Below, in pieces: positions 1 to 5,932 of a stretch of 11,131 bases of DNA. The translations under genes and the position numbers were made by a program. Within the stretch, counting starts at the first letter, position 1; every line of letters starts with the position of its first letter. Source of the DNA: Candidatus Poseidoniaceae archaeon (GTDB lineage Archaea; Thermoplasmatota; Poseidoniia; Poseidoniales; Poseidoniaceae). Below the pieces are notes generated by a model. It was not told the origin of the DNA. It did no database searches and saw nothing but the letters and a program-made list of their open reading frames with translations. The stretch spans positions 1-11,131 of the forward strand of contig JAKUNY010000039.1 in the NCBI GenBank assembly GCA_022451765.1. The letters are read 5' to 3'.

Positions 1-96
1 GATCCACAGGTTCAGATGGAGGCTCTAAAGCAACTCGCAGAGTTGCGAAAAGCCGATGTTGCTGGACAAAAAGATGCATACAATGGTAATGATTGA
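1..96 (+). CDS. C-terminal end of an unrecognised protein (partial)
   Basis: Frame 1 is open from the first base to a TGA at 94-96, giving 31 residues that begin DPQVQMEALKQL and end DAYNGND. The segment is charged and Leu/Ala-spaced (EALKQLAELRKA), as in a short amphipathic helix, followed by a polar tail. No family can be named from this fragment. The codon choice resembles the other genes here, and it lies on the same strand as everything downstream. Its own start is outside the window. Confidence 0.6.
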   Translation, partial: DPQVQMEALKQLAELRKADVAGQKDAYNGND

Positions 97-281
97 AGGA
101 GACTAGACCTCCCTGGGAGTGGATGGATAAGCTCGGGGTAATTTGTTTGATTCGGAAACGAAGAATGGGGATTCGAGAATCGTGCTGTCTGCTTGAAGCA
201 CGCTGGATGTTTCAAAAATTTGGTGCTCCGTTGGATGCAAATACACCCGATGCACTCATATAATGGCTGCAAGTCCGCAGA
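97..281 (+). other. Non-coding leader between the partial gene and the L41e-like gene
   Basis: This stretch has no convincing gene. It holds an 11-base near-palindrome at 109-119, an inverted repeat with arms 170-174 and 177-181 (GATTC/GAATC), and another with arms 181-186 and 197-202 (CGTGCT/AGCACG, 10-nt loop). A 46-codon ATG frame (123-263) is present but shows no recognisable protein. The upstream promoter of the L41e-like gene lies at its right end. No strong T-run terminator is seen. Confidence 0.4.
256..266 (+). promoter_or_regulatory. TATA box for the L41e-like / tRNA-Trp transcript
   Basis: The sequence TCATATAATGG fits an archaeal TATA element. Its centre is about 30 bp upstream of ATG 291, which predicts transcription starting only a few bases before the start codon, so the mRNA should be nearly leaderless. 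No Shine-Dalgarno sequence is visible before ATG 291, which agrees. The same core (TCATATGATG) occurs at 5901 before the surface-protein gene with comparable spacing. Confidence 0.6.
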
Positions 282-290
282 ATGTTCACC

Positions 291-398
291 ATGAAGCGAG
301 GCTCACGTGCTTGGAAAAAGACTGGCAATCAACGTTGGAAGTGGCGCAAGAAGAAATTGCGACGCCGAAAGCGTGCACGTCGACAAGCCAAGAACTGA
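291..398 (+). CDS. rpl41e: Ribosomal protein L41e-like small basic protein (35 aa)
   Basis: The frame encodes 35 residues, MKRGSRAWKKTGNQ followed by RWKWRKKKLRRRKRARRQ and a short AKN tail. More than half of the residues are Arg or Lys. The second half matches the style of archaeal/eukaryotic L41e, a roughly 25-residue single helix of the large subunit with a WKWxKKRxRRLxRKRR-type core. It therefore carries an N-terminal extension of about 11-14 residues compared with the usual form. ATG 291 is preferred because it lies about 30 bp after the TATA box; an in-frame ATG at 282 would add MFT. The stop is only 16 bases before the tRNA-Trp gene, so both are probably on one transcript. The gene is short enough for automatic callers to miss. 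The family is recognised from composition and motif, without a search. Confidence 0.75.
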   Translation: MKRGSRAWKKTGNQRWKWRKKKLRRRKRARRQAKN

Positions 399-452
399 AC
401 TCAGTTGAACATCTGGGGGTATAGTATAGCTTGGTAGTACCGCGGGCTCCAG

Positions 453-520
453 TTGCACGGGGATGACGACAGGTGGGTTTGCTGAAGTTGATGAACAACT
501 GGAGCGCCGACCCGTTTAAC
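453..520 (+). ncRNA. Intron-encoded box C/D guide RNA targeting tRNA-Trp C34 and C39
   Basis: Elements in order are box C ATGACGA (463-469), a 12-nt guide (470-481), box D' CTGA (482-485), a 2-nt spacer, box C' TTGATGA (488-494), a 12-nt guide (495-506) and box D CCGA (507-510). The closing stem pairs 457-461 with 511-515 (ACGGG/CCCGT) and can extend to 452-455/517-520. The D' guide pairs 472-480 with 560-568; the fifth base upstream of D' (G477) faces C563, which is tRNA position 39. The D guide pairs 496-505 with 446-455; the fifth base upstream of D (G502) faces C449, which is position 34. Archaeal tRNA-Trp introns are known to direct 2'-O-methylation at 34 and 39, with D' serving 39 and D serving 34 in Haloferax volcanii. 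Both C and D boxes deviate from consensus by one U-to-C change. The match of spacing, stem and both targets makes the assignment strong. Confidence 0.87.
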
Positions 521-561
521 CGAGAAACCGAAGCCTTTCACCGAGGCTGACGTCAGAAGAA
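453..561 (+). other. Archaeal tRNA-Trp intron with relaxed bulge-helix-bulge splice site
   Basis: The intron lies between G37 (452) and A38 (562). A bulge-helix-bulge can be drawn. The anticodon stem is the outer helix. The central 4-nt helix pairs 447-450 with 556-559 (CTCC/GAAG) with one C-A mismatch. The 3-nt bulges are 451-453 and 560-562, with cuts after 452 and after 561. The inner helix pairs 454-455 and 457-459 with 554-555 and 551-553, leaving C456 bulged. The mismatch makes this a relaxed motif. The 5' two-thirds of the intron is a C/D guide RNA. The remaining 521-561 contains a small hairpin (533-536/544-547). The exact cut sites are inferred from tRNA geometry. Confidence 0.8.
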
Positions 562-640
562 ACCCGCTAGGGGGGGTTCAAATCCCTCTGCCCCCACCAA
601 CACTCAACAAAACCGAATATTCATGCTAAGAACTGGTTTC

Positions 641-646
641 GGTGAT
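641..646 (+). promoter_or_regulatory. Ribosome binding site deciding the protease start
   Basis: GGTGAT ends three bases before ATG 650. It matches the 3' part of the archaeal Shine-Dalgarno complement GGAGGTGAT, for which such short spacing is normal. The alternative in-frame ATG at 623 has no ribosome binding site. A weak TATA-like AATATTCA at 617-624 also fits transcription starting just before 650. Confidence 0.5.
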
Positions 647-649
647 ACT

Positions 650-2797
650 ATGCAGACACGTCGACTATGGGCTGTAATCTGTTTAACTGTACTGATGGGT
701 CCTCTCGTCGGTTCACTTACCGTTCCTCCTTCCGATTACATTCGACTGAACGACGACGTCCAAATTGTACCCCATGGTCAAACATTGGACATTCCGGAAC
801 AAGAGGGATGGGGTTGGGTCGTTGATGATCGGCCGTGGTGGGAACGATCTGCTCTCGATCAAGATCGAAACAAGGTGCATGACTCTCTTCAGGAATCCCA
901 CTTCACAGCTGGAATTGGTCTTTCATACGGTGTTGATGTTAGCGATGCACACATCGCGGAGTTGAACGAACTTGGATTGGAAGTCGTTGACATTATCGAG
1001 TCCGTTGATGCAGTTCTCTTGGGTCTTGTCAACACATCAATGGTTGAAATTCTGGCTCAACTCGATGACGTTGTTATGGTGGAGCGCTATGGACAAATTC
1101 ATCTCTACGGCGACATTCAAACACCTGCAGTTAAGGCTCGAAATTCAACACTCTACCCGGGTGCTTGGGATTTGGGCGTGACCGGTGACGGTGTTGTTAT
1201 CGCTATGGTTGATACCGGTGTTGACAACGAACACCCTGGACTGAGTGAGAAGTTTGTTGCTGGCTACGATGCAGTATGCTTTGTCCACACTGATCCAACA
1301 TGCGTTCTCGCAGGAGGCCGTGTTGAAGATGGAAGTTACGACCCTGATGATGGAAACCAACACGGAACTGCATGCATGGGGATGGCCGCCGCAACAGGCA
1401 TTGATGCCAGCGGTGCGCAAACCGATTTCTACGGTGCAGCGCCGGATGCAGCACTTGTTGATGTTCGAATCGGAACGGATGCAGGAGCAGGTCCATTCGA
1501 GAACTATCTTCTTTCTCAGGAGTTTTACGAATCGGCCATGAATGGCTTGCAATGGATCATCGATCACAAAGACGACGCTTGGGCAGGCGCTGAAGAAGAC
1601 GAATATGGAATCGACATCATTTCACTATCGTGGGGAATTACTTCGCATGAAGGTGGTGGTTCGGATGGTTCTGACATGCACAGCCGGATTCTTGACGAAG
1701 CAATGATCGCAGGCGTTGTTGTCAGCGTTGCAGCGGGCAACGATGGTCCAGAAAACGATGGGTTGTCAGGAATGGGCTCTTCTGATCTCTCCGTAACCGT
1801 CGGAGCGACCGACGATCAGAATACCATCGATCGAGAAGACGATACCATCGCAGGTTACTCTTCACGAGGTCCGCGAAGGGACAACGGTGACGGTAATCCA
1901 CTCAATGAGCTGAAGCCTGAGGTGACTGCCCCAGGTACCAACATCATTCAAGCAGAGGGATGTGTTTCCTCAGGAGGTTGCAATAATTTCCTCGGAGGCG
2001 ACGCAAGCAGCAATGGTTACACGGGTCGAGGCTCCGGTACATCGTATGCCACACCCGCAGTTTCAGGTGTCATGGCGATGATGATTGAAGCCAATTCGAA
2101 TCTGTCTACGGCAGAAATCAAGGAAATTCTGAAATTAACTGCTGAGCGAAAGGGTGGGCCCTCAGCACCAGACGTAGATCCGTTTTGGAACCGTGACTTC
2201 GGCTGGGGAATGGTCGACGCTTATGCTGCGGTTACCATGGCCTTTGACCTGAAGCGTCAGGGGTTGACGGGTGAAATTGATGTCACCACACAGGTTCACA
2301 TCACAGAGACCAACACCTCCGATGGGATTGCAACTGTAACGGGGCTCGCTTGGGGCCAAGTTGGAGCAGTTATGTCCGTCGAATATCGAATTGATGGTGG
2401 CGAGTGGATGTCTGCAACCTTTGATGAGGGTGCGGAAACACTTGGGCCATTTGCTCGATTTAATTGGACCATCGCACTTGATACATCGAAACTAATGGAA
2501 GGAAACCGAAGCATTGAGGTTCGTGCAATAAACACAGAAGGCACGCAATCTCTGATGGTTGCAACAACGGTTTTGGGTACATGGGACGGTGAGCCTGAAG
2601 GAGAGGAGTTTGGCTTCCAAGAAATCATCATGGCTGGCCTTGCTGTAGCTTTGTTGGTTCTTGCTTTGATCATTCTTCTCGGGGGAGATGGAGACGAATA
2701 TGACAGTAAAAATGCGACATATGTTCCTTCGACGACCGAACAGAACGTTCTTGATGCCATCATCGAAACAGGTTCGGACGGTGATGATGGTGGGTGA
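650..2797 (+). CDS. Secreted, membrane-anchored subtilisin-family (S8) serine protease
   Basis: This is a 715-aa subtilase from ATG 650; the longer ATG 623 form would be 724 aa. Residues 1-22 look like a signal peptide (MQTRRLW plus a hydrophobic run). A propeptide-like region (about 80-150) resembles the inhibitor/chaperone domain of subtilases. The catalytic set is complete: Asp188 in VDTGVD, His238 in NQHGTA, oxyanion Asn364 in AAGNDGP and Ser465 in GSGTSYATPAVSG. A beta-rich Ig-like domain follows (about 545-645). One transmembrane helix (about 659-678) and an acidic tail of roughly 35 residues ending GSDGDDGG complete the protein. It should sit on the outer face of the cytoplasmic membrane and cleave extracellular or cell-surface proteins. 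Cysteine pairs 210/218 and 438/444 could form disulphides. Substrates cannot be read from sequence. The 3' end overlaps the aminotransferase start, indicating co-transcription. Confidence 0.95.
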   Translation: MQTRRLWAVICLTVLMGPLVGSLTVPPSDYIRLNDDVQIVPHGQTLDIPEQEGWGWVVDDRPWWERSALDQDRNKVHDSLQESHFTAGIGLSYGVDVSDAHIAELNELGLEVVDIIESVDAVLLGLVNTSMVEILAQLDDVVMVERYGQIHLYGDIQTPAVKARNSTLYPGAWDLGVTGDGVVIAMVDTGVDNEHPGLSEKFVAGYDAVCFVHTDPTCVLAGGRVEDGSYDPDDGNQHGTACMGMAAATGIDASGAQTDFYGAAPDAALVDVRIGTDAGAGPFENYLLSQEFYESAMNGLQWIIDHKDDAWAGAEEDEYGIDIISLSWGITSHEGGGSDGSDMHSRILDEAMIAGVVVSVAAGNDGPENDGLSGMGSSDLSVTVGATDDQNTIDREDDTIAGYSSRGPRRDNGDGNPLNELKPEVTAPGTNIIQAEGCVSSGGCNNFLGGDASSNGYTGRGSGTSYATPAVSGVMAMMIEANSNLSTAEIKEILKLTAERKGGPSAPDVDPFWNRDFGWGMVDAYAAVTMAFDLKRQGLTGEIDVTTQVHITETNTSDGIATVTGLAWGQVGAVMSVEYRIDGGEWMSATFDEGAETLGPFARFNWTIALDTSKLMEGNRSIEVRAINTEGTQSLMVATTVLGTWDGEPEGEEFGFQEIIMAGLAVALLVLALIILLGGDGDEYDSKNATYVPSTTEQNVLDAIIETGSDGDDGG

Positions 2798-3938
2798 TTT
2801 CAGCCAGCGAGCGCTGGCCATTCAGCCAACTGGCGTCCGAAAAATGTTTGACCTTGCTGGTGATGATGTCATCAGTTTCGGACTCGGTGAACCGGACTTT
2901 CAACCGCCCTCCATCGCCATAGACGCTTTTCATCAAGCGATGGTTGACGGGCGAAATAAGTACACGACAACTGCCGGTTTACCCCCATTGCGTTCAAAGA
3001 TTGCAGAATCATGGCACCATCTGGAACCGGGATTAAATCAAGACAATGTTTGCATCACAATGTCGGGTACGAACGCACTCCTCAACCTGTTTTTGACGGT
3101 CGTAGATCCTGGTAAAAACGTCCTTCTTCCAGAACCATATTTCCCGCTTTACGGCCCCGATGTAACCCTTTGTGGGGGAGAAAGTCGCTATTATCCCTGT
3201 TTGTTTGAAAATGAATTTGTCCCAAGCATTGAGCATCTTGAGTCCTTGGTGGATGAAGATACTGTTGCAATTCTCTACAACTTCCCGTCCAATCCTACCG
3301 GTGGAACATTGAACATTGAACAAAGAGACGCGTTGCTTGATTTCGCCAAGCGTCATAACCTCTGGATACTTTCTGATGAAGTCTACGATCGAATCGTTTT
3401 CGATTCTGAACACGTTTCGTTTGTTGGAACCGATTACAACAAAGTGATGCTCATTAACTCATTTTCGAAGACCTTTGCGATGACAGGGTGGAGAATTGGT
3501 TACATCATGTCTTCAAACCTTGAAGCGATGCAACAGGTGATAAAAATGCAATATTACATCACAGCATGTTCGAACGACGCAATGCAATACGCAGTGCTTG
3601 AGGCCTTGGAGAAAGCATCGGATTACCCCGACATATTGGCAAAAGAGTTTCATGCCCGCTGCAATCTTATCGTCGATCGCCTAAACGCCATGCCCGGTGT
3701 TGAATGTCATCGTCCAAAGGGTTCAATCTACGTCTTCCCGAAAATCAAGGTCCCTGGTTTGAACAGTCAAGAACTGGCCATGGAGTTGCTAAAAGATGGT
3801 GTTCTTTGCTCTCCTGGAACGGCATTTGGACCATCCGGTGAAGGACACCTTCGGTTCGCTTTTACAATTTCACAAGAAGACATCTCGCAAGGCATGGACA
3901 AGGTCGAAAGCACCCTGAATCGGCTTTACAACCCGTAG
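2784..3938 (+). CDS. Class I (fold type I) PLP-dependent aminotransferase, aspartate aminotransferase-like
   Basis: The protein is 384 aa from ATG 2784 and transfers an amino group between an amino acid and a 2-oxo acid in the cytoplasm. Family hallmarks in order are the N-terminal FGLGEPDF substrate-loop motif (about 32-39), YTTTAGLPPLR (60-70), NFPSNPTGG (166-174, cofactor and substrate contacts), SDEVYDR (197-203) and SFSKTFAMTGWRIGY with the PLP lysine at K229. Arg357 in LRFAF near the C-terminus is the expected carboxylate-binding arginine. Length and order fit subgroup I-gamma aspartate/aromatic/alanine-type enzymes; the exact substrate is not readable. The frame stays open upstream to 2688, but that part overlaps the protease out of frame. 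The start lies among ATG 2784, ATG 2787 and GTG 2790. GGTGAT at 2780-2785 would best serve GTG 2790. The 14-base overlap with the protease suggests translational coupling. Confidence 0.93.
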   Translation: MMVGDFSQRALAIQPTGVRKMFDLAGDDVISFGLGEPDFQPPSIAIDAFHQAMVDGRNKYTTTAGLPPLRSKIAESWHHLEPGLNQDNVCITMSGTNALLNLFLTVVDPGKNVLLPEPYFPLYGPDVTLCGGESRYYPCLFENEFVPSIEHLESLVDEDTVAILYNFPSNPTGGTLNIEQRDALLDFAKRHNLWILSDEVYDRIVFDSEHVSFVGTDYNKVMLINSFSKTFAMTGWRIGYIMSSNLEAMQQVIKMQYYITACSNDAMQYAVLEALEKASDYPDILAKEFHARCNLIVDRLNAMPGVECHRPKGSIYVFPKIKVPGLNSQELAMELLKDGVLCSPGTAFGPSGEGHLRFAFTISQEDISQGMDKVESTLNRLYNP

Positions 3939-3947
3939 GTAAGAAAC

Positions 3948-4532
3948 ATGATTTCAGCTGTTTTGTATTTTATCGCCGGGTTCCTTCTCGGTCATCTCAT
4001 GCCACGTGTCCCTTTCATCCTCATCAGCCGCAACGCTGGATTCAACAAAGGCTTTCCACCTCACCCTGAGCCAATTCCTCTTTCTCCTCGACTAACACAA
4101 CGCGTTTTGCACATGCGATGGTTCCATCGACTAGGAACCATGACAACGGCTCTACCGCTTCTGTTTGGATATCTTAGCATTCTCGGTGGACAATCGACAT
4201 TTGGTTATGGTTTGTTCCTCGCTGGTGGTTGGACGTTGCTTTCTCGTGGCCAGGCGCTCCTTGGTGGACCGACGCTTCCCTGTACGCTTGAAATGGCTCA
4301 AAGACTGCAAATGGTCATGAACATTGCAGATTCAGAAGATGCTTGCTGTTCACACCCGCAACCGCAATGGTGGATGGAATCTGTACGTTGCGGGTCTTGT
4401 TCGAAAAAACTAGAGGACATGCCTCAACCAGATCTTGGGCGACCCAGAAAGGATGGTTTCTTTCTTGGAGGGCTTCGTTTATGGATAAGTGATGGTCATT
4501 CCATGGTCCTGCCCGATGAGCCTCAAAACTGA
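3948..4532 (+). CDS. Small membrane protein with cytoplasmic-type Cys/His cluster, unknown function
   Basis: I do not recognise the family. The 194-aa product has an N-terminal hydrophobic segment (about 2-18) and two more close together (about 65-80 and 84-99), separated by a basic, Pro-rich loop (28-61). The soluble second half contains C133-C134-x-H136 and C148-G-S-C151, spaced like a small zinc-binding ribbon, then a short hydrophobic stretch (170-180) and an acidic end. The AGGT at 3937-3940 lies 7 bases before the ATG, and the gene starts 9 bases after the aminotransferase stop, so it belongs to the same operon. Metal binding is inferred from spacing only. A membrane-tethered zinc-ribbon adaptor or an insertion/quality-control factor would be compatible, but nothing in the sequence decides it. 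Confidence 0.82.
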   Translation: MISAVLYFIAGFLLGHLMPRVPFILISRNAGFNKGFPPHPEPIPLSPRLTQRVLHMRWFHRLGTMTTALPLLFGYLSILGGQSTFGYGLFLAGGWTLLSRGQALLGGPTLPCTLEMAQRLQMVMNIADSEDACCSHPQPQWWMESVRCGSCSKKLEDMPQPDLGRPRKDGFFLGGLRLWISDGHSMVLPDEPQN

Positions 4533-4590
4533 CTGCAACGCCCCAAAATCAAGGGGAACCTTTGTCTAACCATTCCAATCCAATGGATGT

Positions 4591-5880
4591 ATGGGGCAGC
4601 CTAGGCAACGCGGACCTTTGACTGCCCGCATTTGGTTGACCATCGTTGTCTTCTGTCAAATCTTTCTGACGCCAATGGCCGCTTTTTCGATTACGTACCT
4701 CCTTGATCTTGACATGACGGGTGAGAACATTACAATAGGAATCCAAAAAGAAATGCTACCTTGGATTATGGCAGCATCACTCGGCTATGGTATGCTCGCA
4801 CTTTTCCTCGCTCTGATTATGGGAGGCTATCGCCCAGTTCGAGTCGTTGAACGGGGTGGCTGGATTTCTGCACTTGGTATGTCAAGAGTCGGTCGTTCAG
4901 CATCGACTTTACGTAAAGCCCGCGACAACTTCTCGGCCTCACCGCACGGGTCTTTGTCGACGCTCGTTAACCGTCGAATGATGCGTGGGCATTCATTGAT
5001 TTCGACCCACGGTGGGTTGTTGCTCCTTGCCGTTCCGTTCCAAATTCTCCTCGTCACAATTCCGCTCACACTGGTGATGATGGTTCCGGAATCGATTGTC
5101 CGACTAAATCGTCGACTCGAGCTTGCAATCCTCTTGTACATCATTGGTTTGTTGATGGCGATGCGCCTCTACCCGCGTTTTTGCAGAAAATACATCGGTA
5201 TTGCCACGTTTACTCGACGCTGGTTGATTTCGATGACCAAACTCTCATGGCTGGCACCCGTTCTTGTTTTGTGGTTGATGGGACGCTTCGCAAGTCTGGT
5301 CGTCCTAGGCTGGATGGGTCAAGACACGGAACTTTCGATAACCTTTGAGGCAAACCTCTTTGAGACCATTCTCGGAAATGCAGTAATCCCCGAAACGAGT
5401 TTCCTCGATCTTTTGACCGCTTTGGCAGTTATGCCACTTGCAGCATTTACACCGCTTGCGGTTTTGGAGGGCGGTTCAACCAATCCACCCGATTGGATGA
5501 ACCATCCTGAAGATGTTATCTCGCGTTTTGATGGCAGGGAATCGCCTGATTTTGGATTGCTCGGTAAAGTTACTACTGCAGCGGTATCGACGGGAGCAAC
5601 CCTTGCAGTTGCTGCTGCGGCAGGTGTCGCCTCTCGAGGTCAAGACATTGCCACTGGACTTTCTGCGATGGCTTCCGCAACACCGACCGGTGTTGGGGCG
5701 ATGGGCGACACAGCCTCCCGCATTTCAACACCTTCGTTACCCTCGCTGCCCGATGAGGCCTCCCTCGATTTGCCAGAATTTGAGAACAGCCTCCTCGACC
5801 TAAACTCAAACGACTCACCGCCATACGACCAGCCCACCATCCAAGGCCTCATTTCCGATGAACATCCGCGTGAAAACTAG
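4591..5880 (+). CDS. Polytopic membrane protein with long acidic/Ala-rich tail, unknown function
   Basis: No family is recognised. The 429-aa product has hydrophobic segments at about 14-38, 56-78, 140-166, 176-194, 216-242 and 270-293, and a seventh Ala-rich stretch at about 327-347. A basic loop (80-135, rich in Arg with RVGRSASTLRKAR) lies between the second and third segments. The last 80 residues are low in hydrophobicity and rich in Ser, Pro, Asp and Leu (for example SLPSLPDEASLDLPEF), which looks disordered. It follows the zinc-cluster membrane gene after a 58-base gap without a clear TATA box, so it is probably read through from the operon. No obvious Shine-Dalgarno site precedes ATG 4591. 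Other nearby ATGs (4583, 4587) run into early stops. It could be a transporter-like or scaffold protein; no catalytic motif is visible. Confidence 0.82.
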   Translation: MGQPRQRGPLTARIWLTIVVFCQIFLTPMAAFSITYLLDLDMTGENITIGIQKEMLPWIMAASLGYGMLALFLALIMGGYRPVRVVERGGWISALGMSRVGRSASTLRKARDNFSASPHGSLSTLVNRRMMRGHSLISTHGGLLLLAVPFQILLVTIPLTLVMMVPESIVRLNRRLELAILLYIIGLLMAMRLYPRFCRKYIGIATFTRRWLISMTKLSWLAPVLVLWLMGRFASLVVLGWMGQDTELSITFEANLFETILGNAVIPETSFLDLLTALAVMPLAAFTPLAVLEGGSTNPPDWMNHPEDVISRFDGRESPDFGLLGKVTTAAVSTGATLAVAAAAGVASRGQDIATGLSAMASATPTGVGAMGDTASRISTPSLPSLPDEASLDLPEFENSLLDLNSNDSPPYDQPTIQGLISDEHPREN

Positions 5881-5900
5881 AGAGCAAACAACGACCATCT

Positions 5901-5911
5901 TCATATGATGT
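5901..5911 (+). promoter_or_regulatory. TATA box for the giant surface-protein gene
   Basis: TCATATGATGT lies in the 52-base gap after the membrane-protein gene. Its centre is about 27 bp upstream of ATG 5933, which predicts a nearly leaderless transcript. No Shine-Dalgarno is seen before 5933. The element is almost identical to the one at 256-266. Confidence 0.55.
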
Positions 5912-5932
5912 AAGTTGTTCGCGGGAACGTTG

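Larger units (their letters stand above)
415..599 (+). tRNA. trnW: tRNA-Trp (anticodon CCA), intron-containing, encoded 3' CCA
   Basis: The exons are 415-452 and 562-599, giving a 76-nt mature tRNA. The acceptor stem pairs 415-421 with 589-595 (GGGGGTA/TGCCCCC, one G-U), followed by A73 at 596 and an encoded CCA at 597-599. The D stem is 424-427/437-440 with GG at 433-434. The anticodon stem 442-446/563-567 (GCGGG/CCCGC) is perfect. The loop is C447 T448, anticodon CCA 449-451, G452, then A562 after splicing. The T stem 572-576/584-588 encloses TTCAAAT (577-583). The variable loop is short (568-571), with G rather than C at position 48 opposite G15, which is mildly unusual. A73 and the CCA anticodon agree with archaeal tRNA-Trp. 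The 109-nt intron sits at the canonical 37/38 site. No separate promoter is obvious, so release from the L41e transcript by RNase P and the splicing endonuclease is likely. Confidence 0.93.

Noticed and set aside
163..202. TTCGAGAATC resembling a tRNA T-loop, with neighbouring inverted repeats
   Set aside because: The T stem does not pair and no acceptor, D or anticodon arm can be built around it.
123..263. 46-codon ATG frame (MDKLGVICLIRKRR...) between the partial gene and L41e
   Set aside because: No recognisable motif, GGGAG spaced only 3 bases from the ATG, and the frame ends inside the L41e TATA box; more likely chance.
547..550. CTGA as the main box D of the intron guide RNA
   Set aside because: It would leave a 52-nt gap after C' and its upstream bases do not match C34 or any nearby target; CCGA at 507-510 gives a 12-nt guide, a perfect closing stem and the correct target.
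1145..1567. 140-aa and other long minus-strand frames inside the protease and surface-protein genes
   Set aside because: They are antisense shadows of clear coding regions without own signals or recognisable content.
2688..2783. Upstream extension of the aminotransferase frame
   Set aside because: It overlaps the protease tail out of frame, and family proteins begin near the QRALAIQPTG segment.
4541..4556. CCCC-GGGG hairpin after the small membrane-protein gene as a terminator
   Set aside because: Only four pairs with an 8-nt loop and no T-run; not enough to call a terminator.
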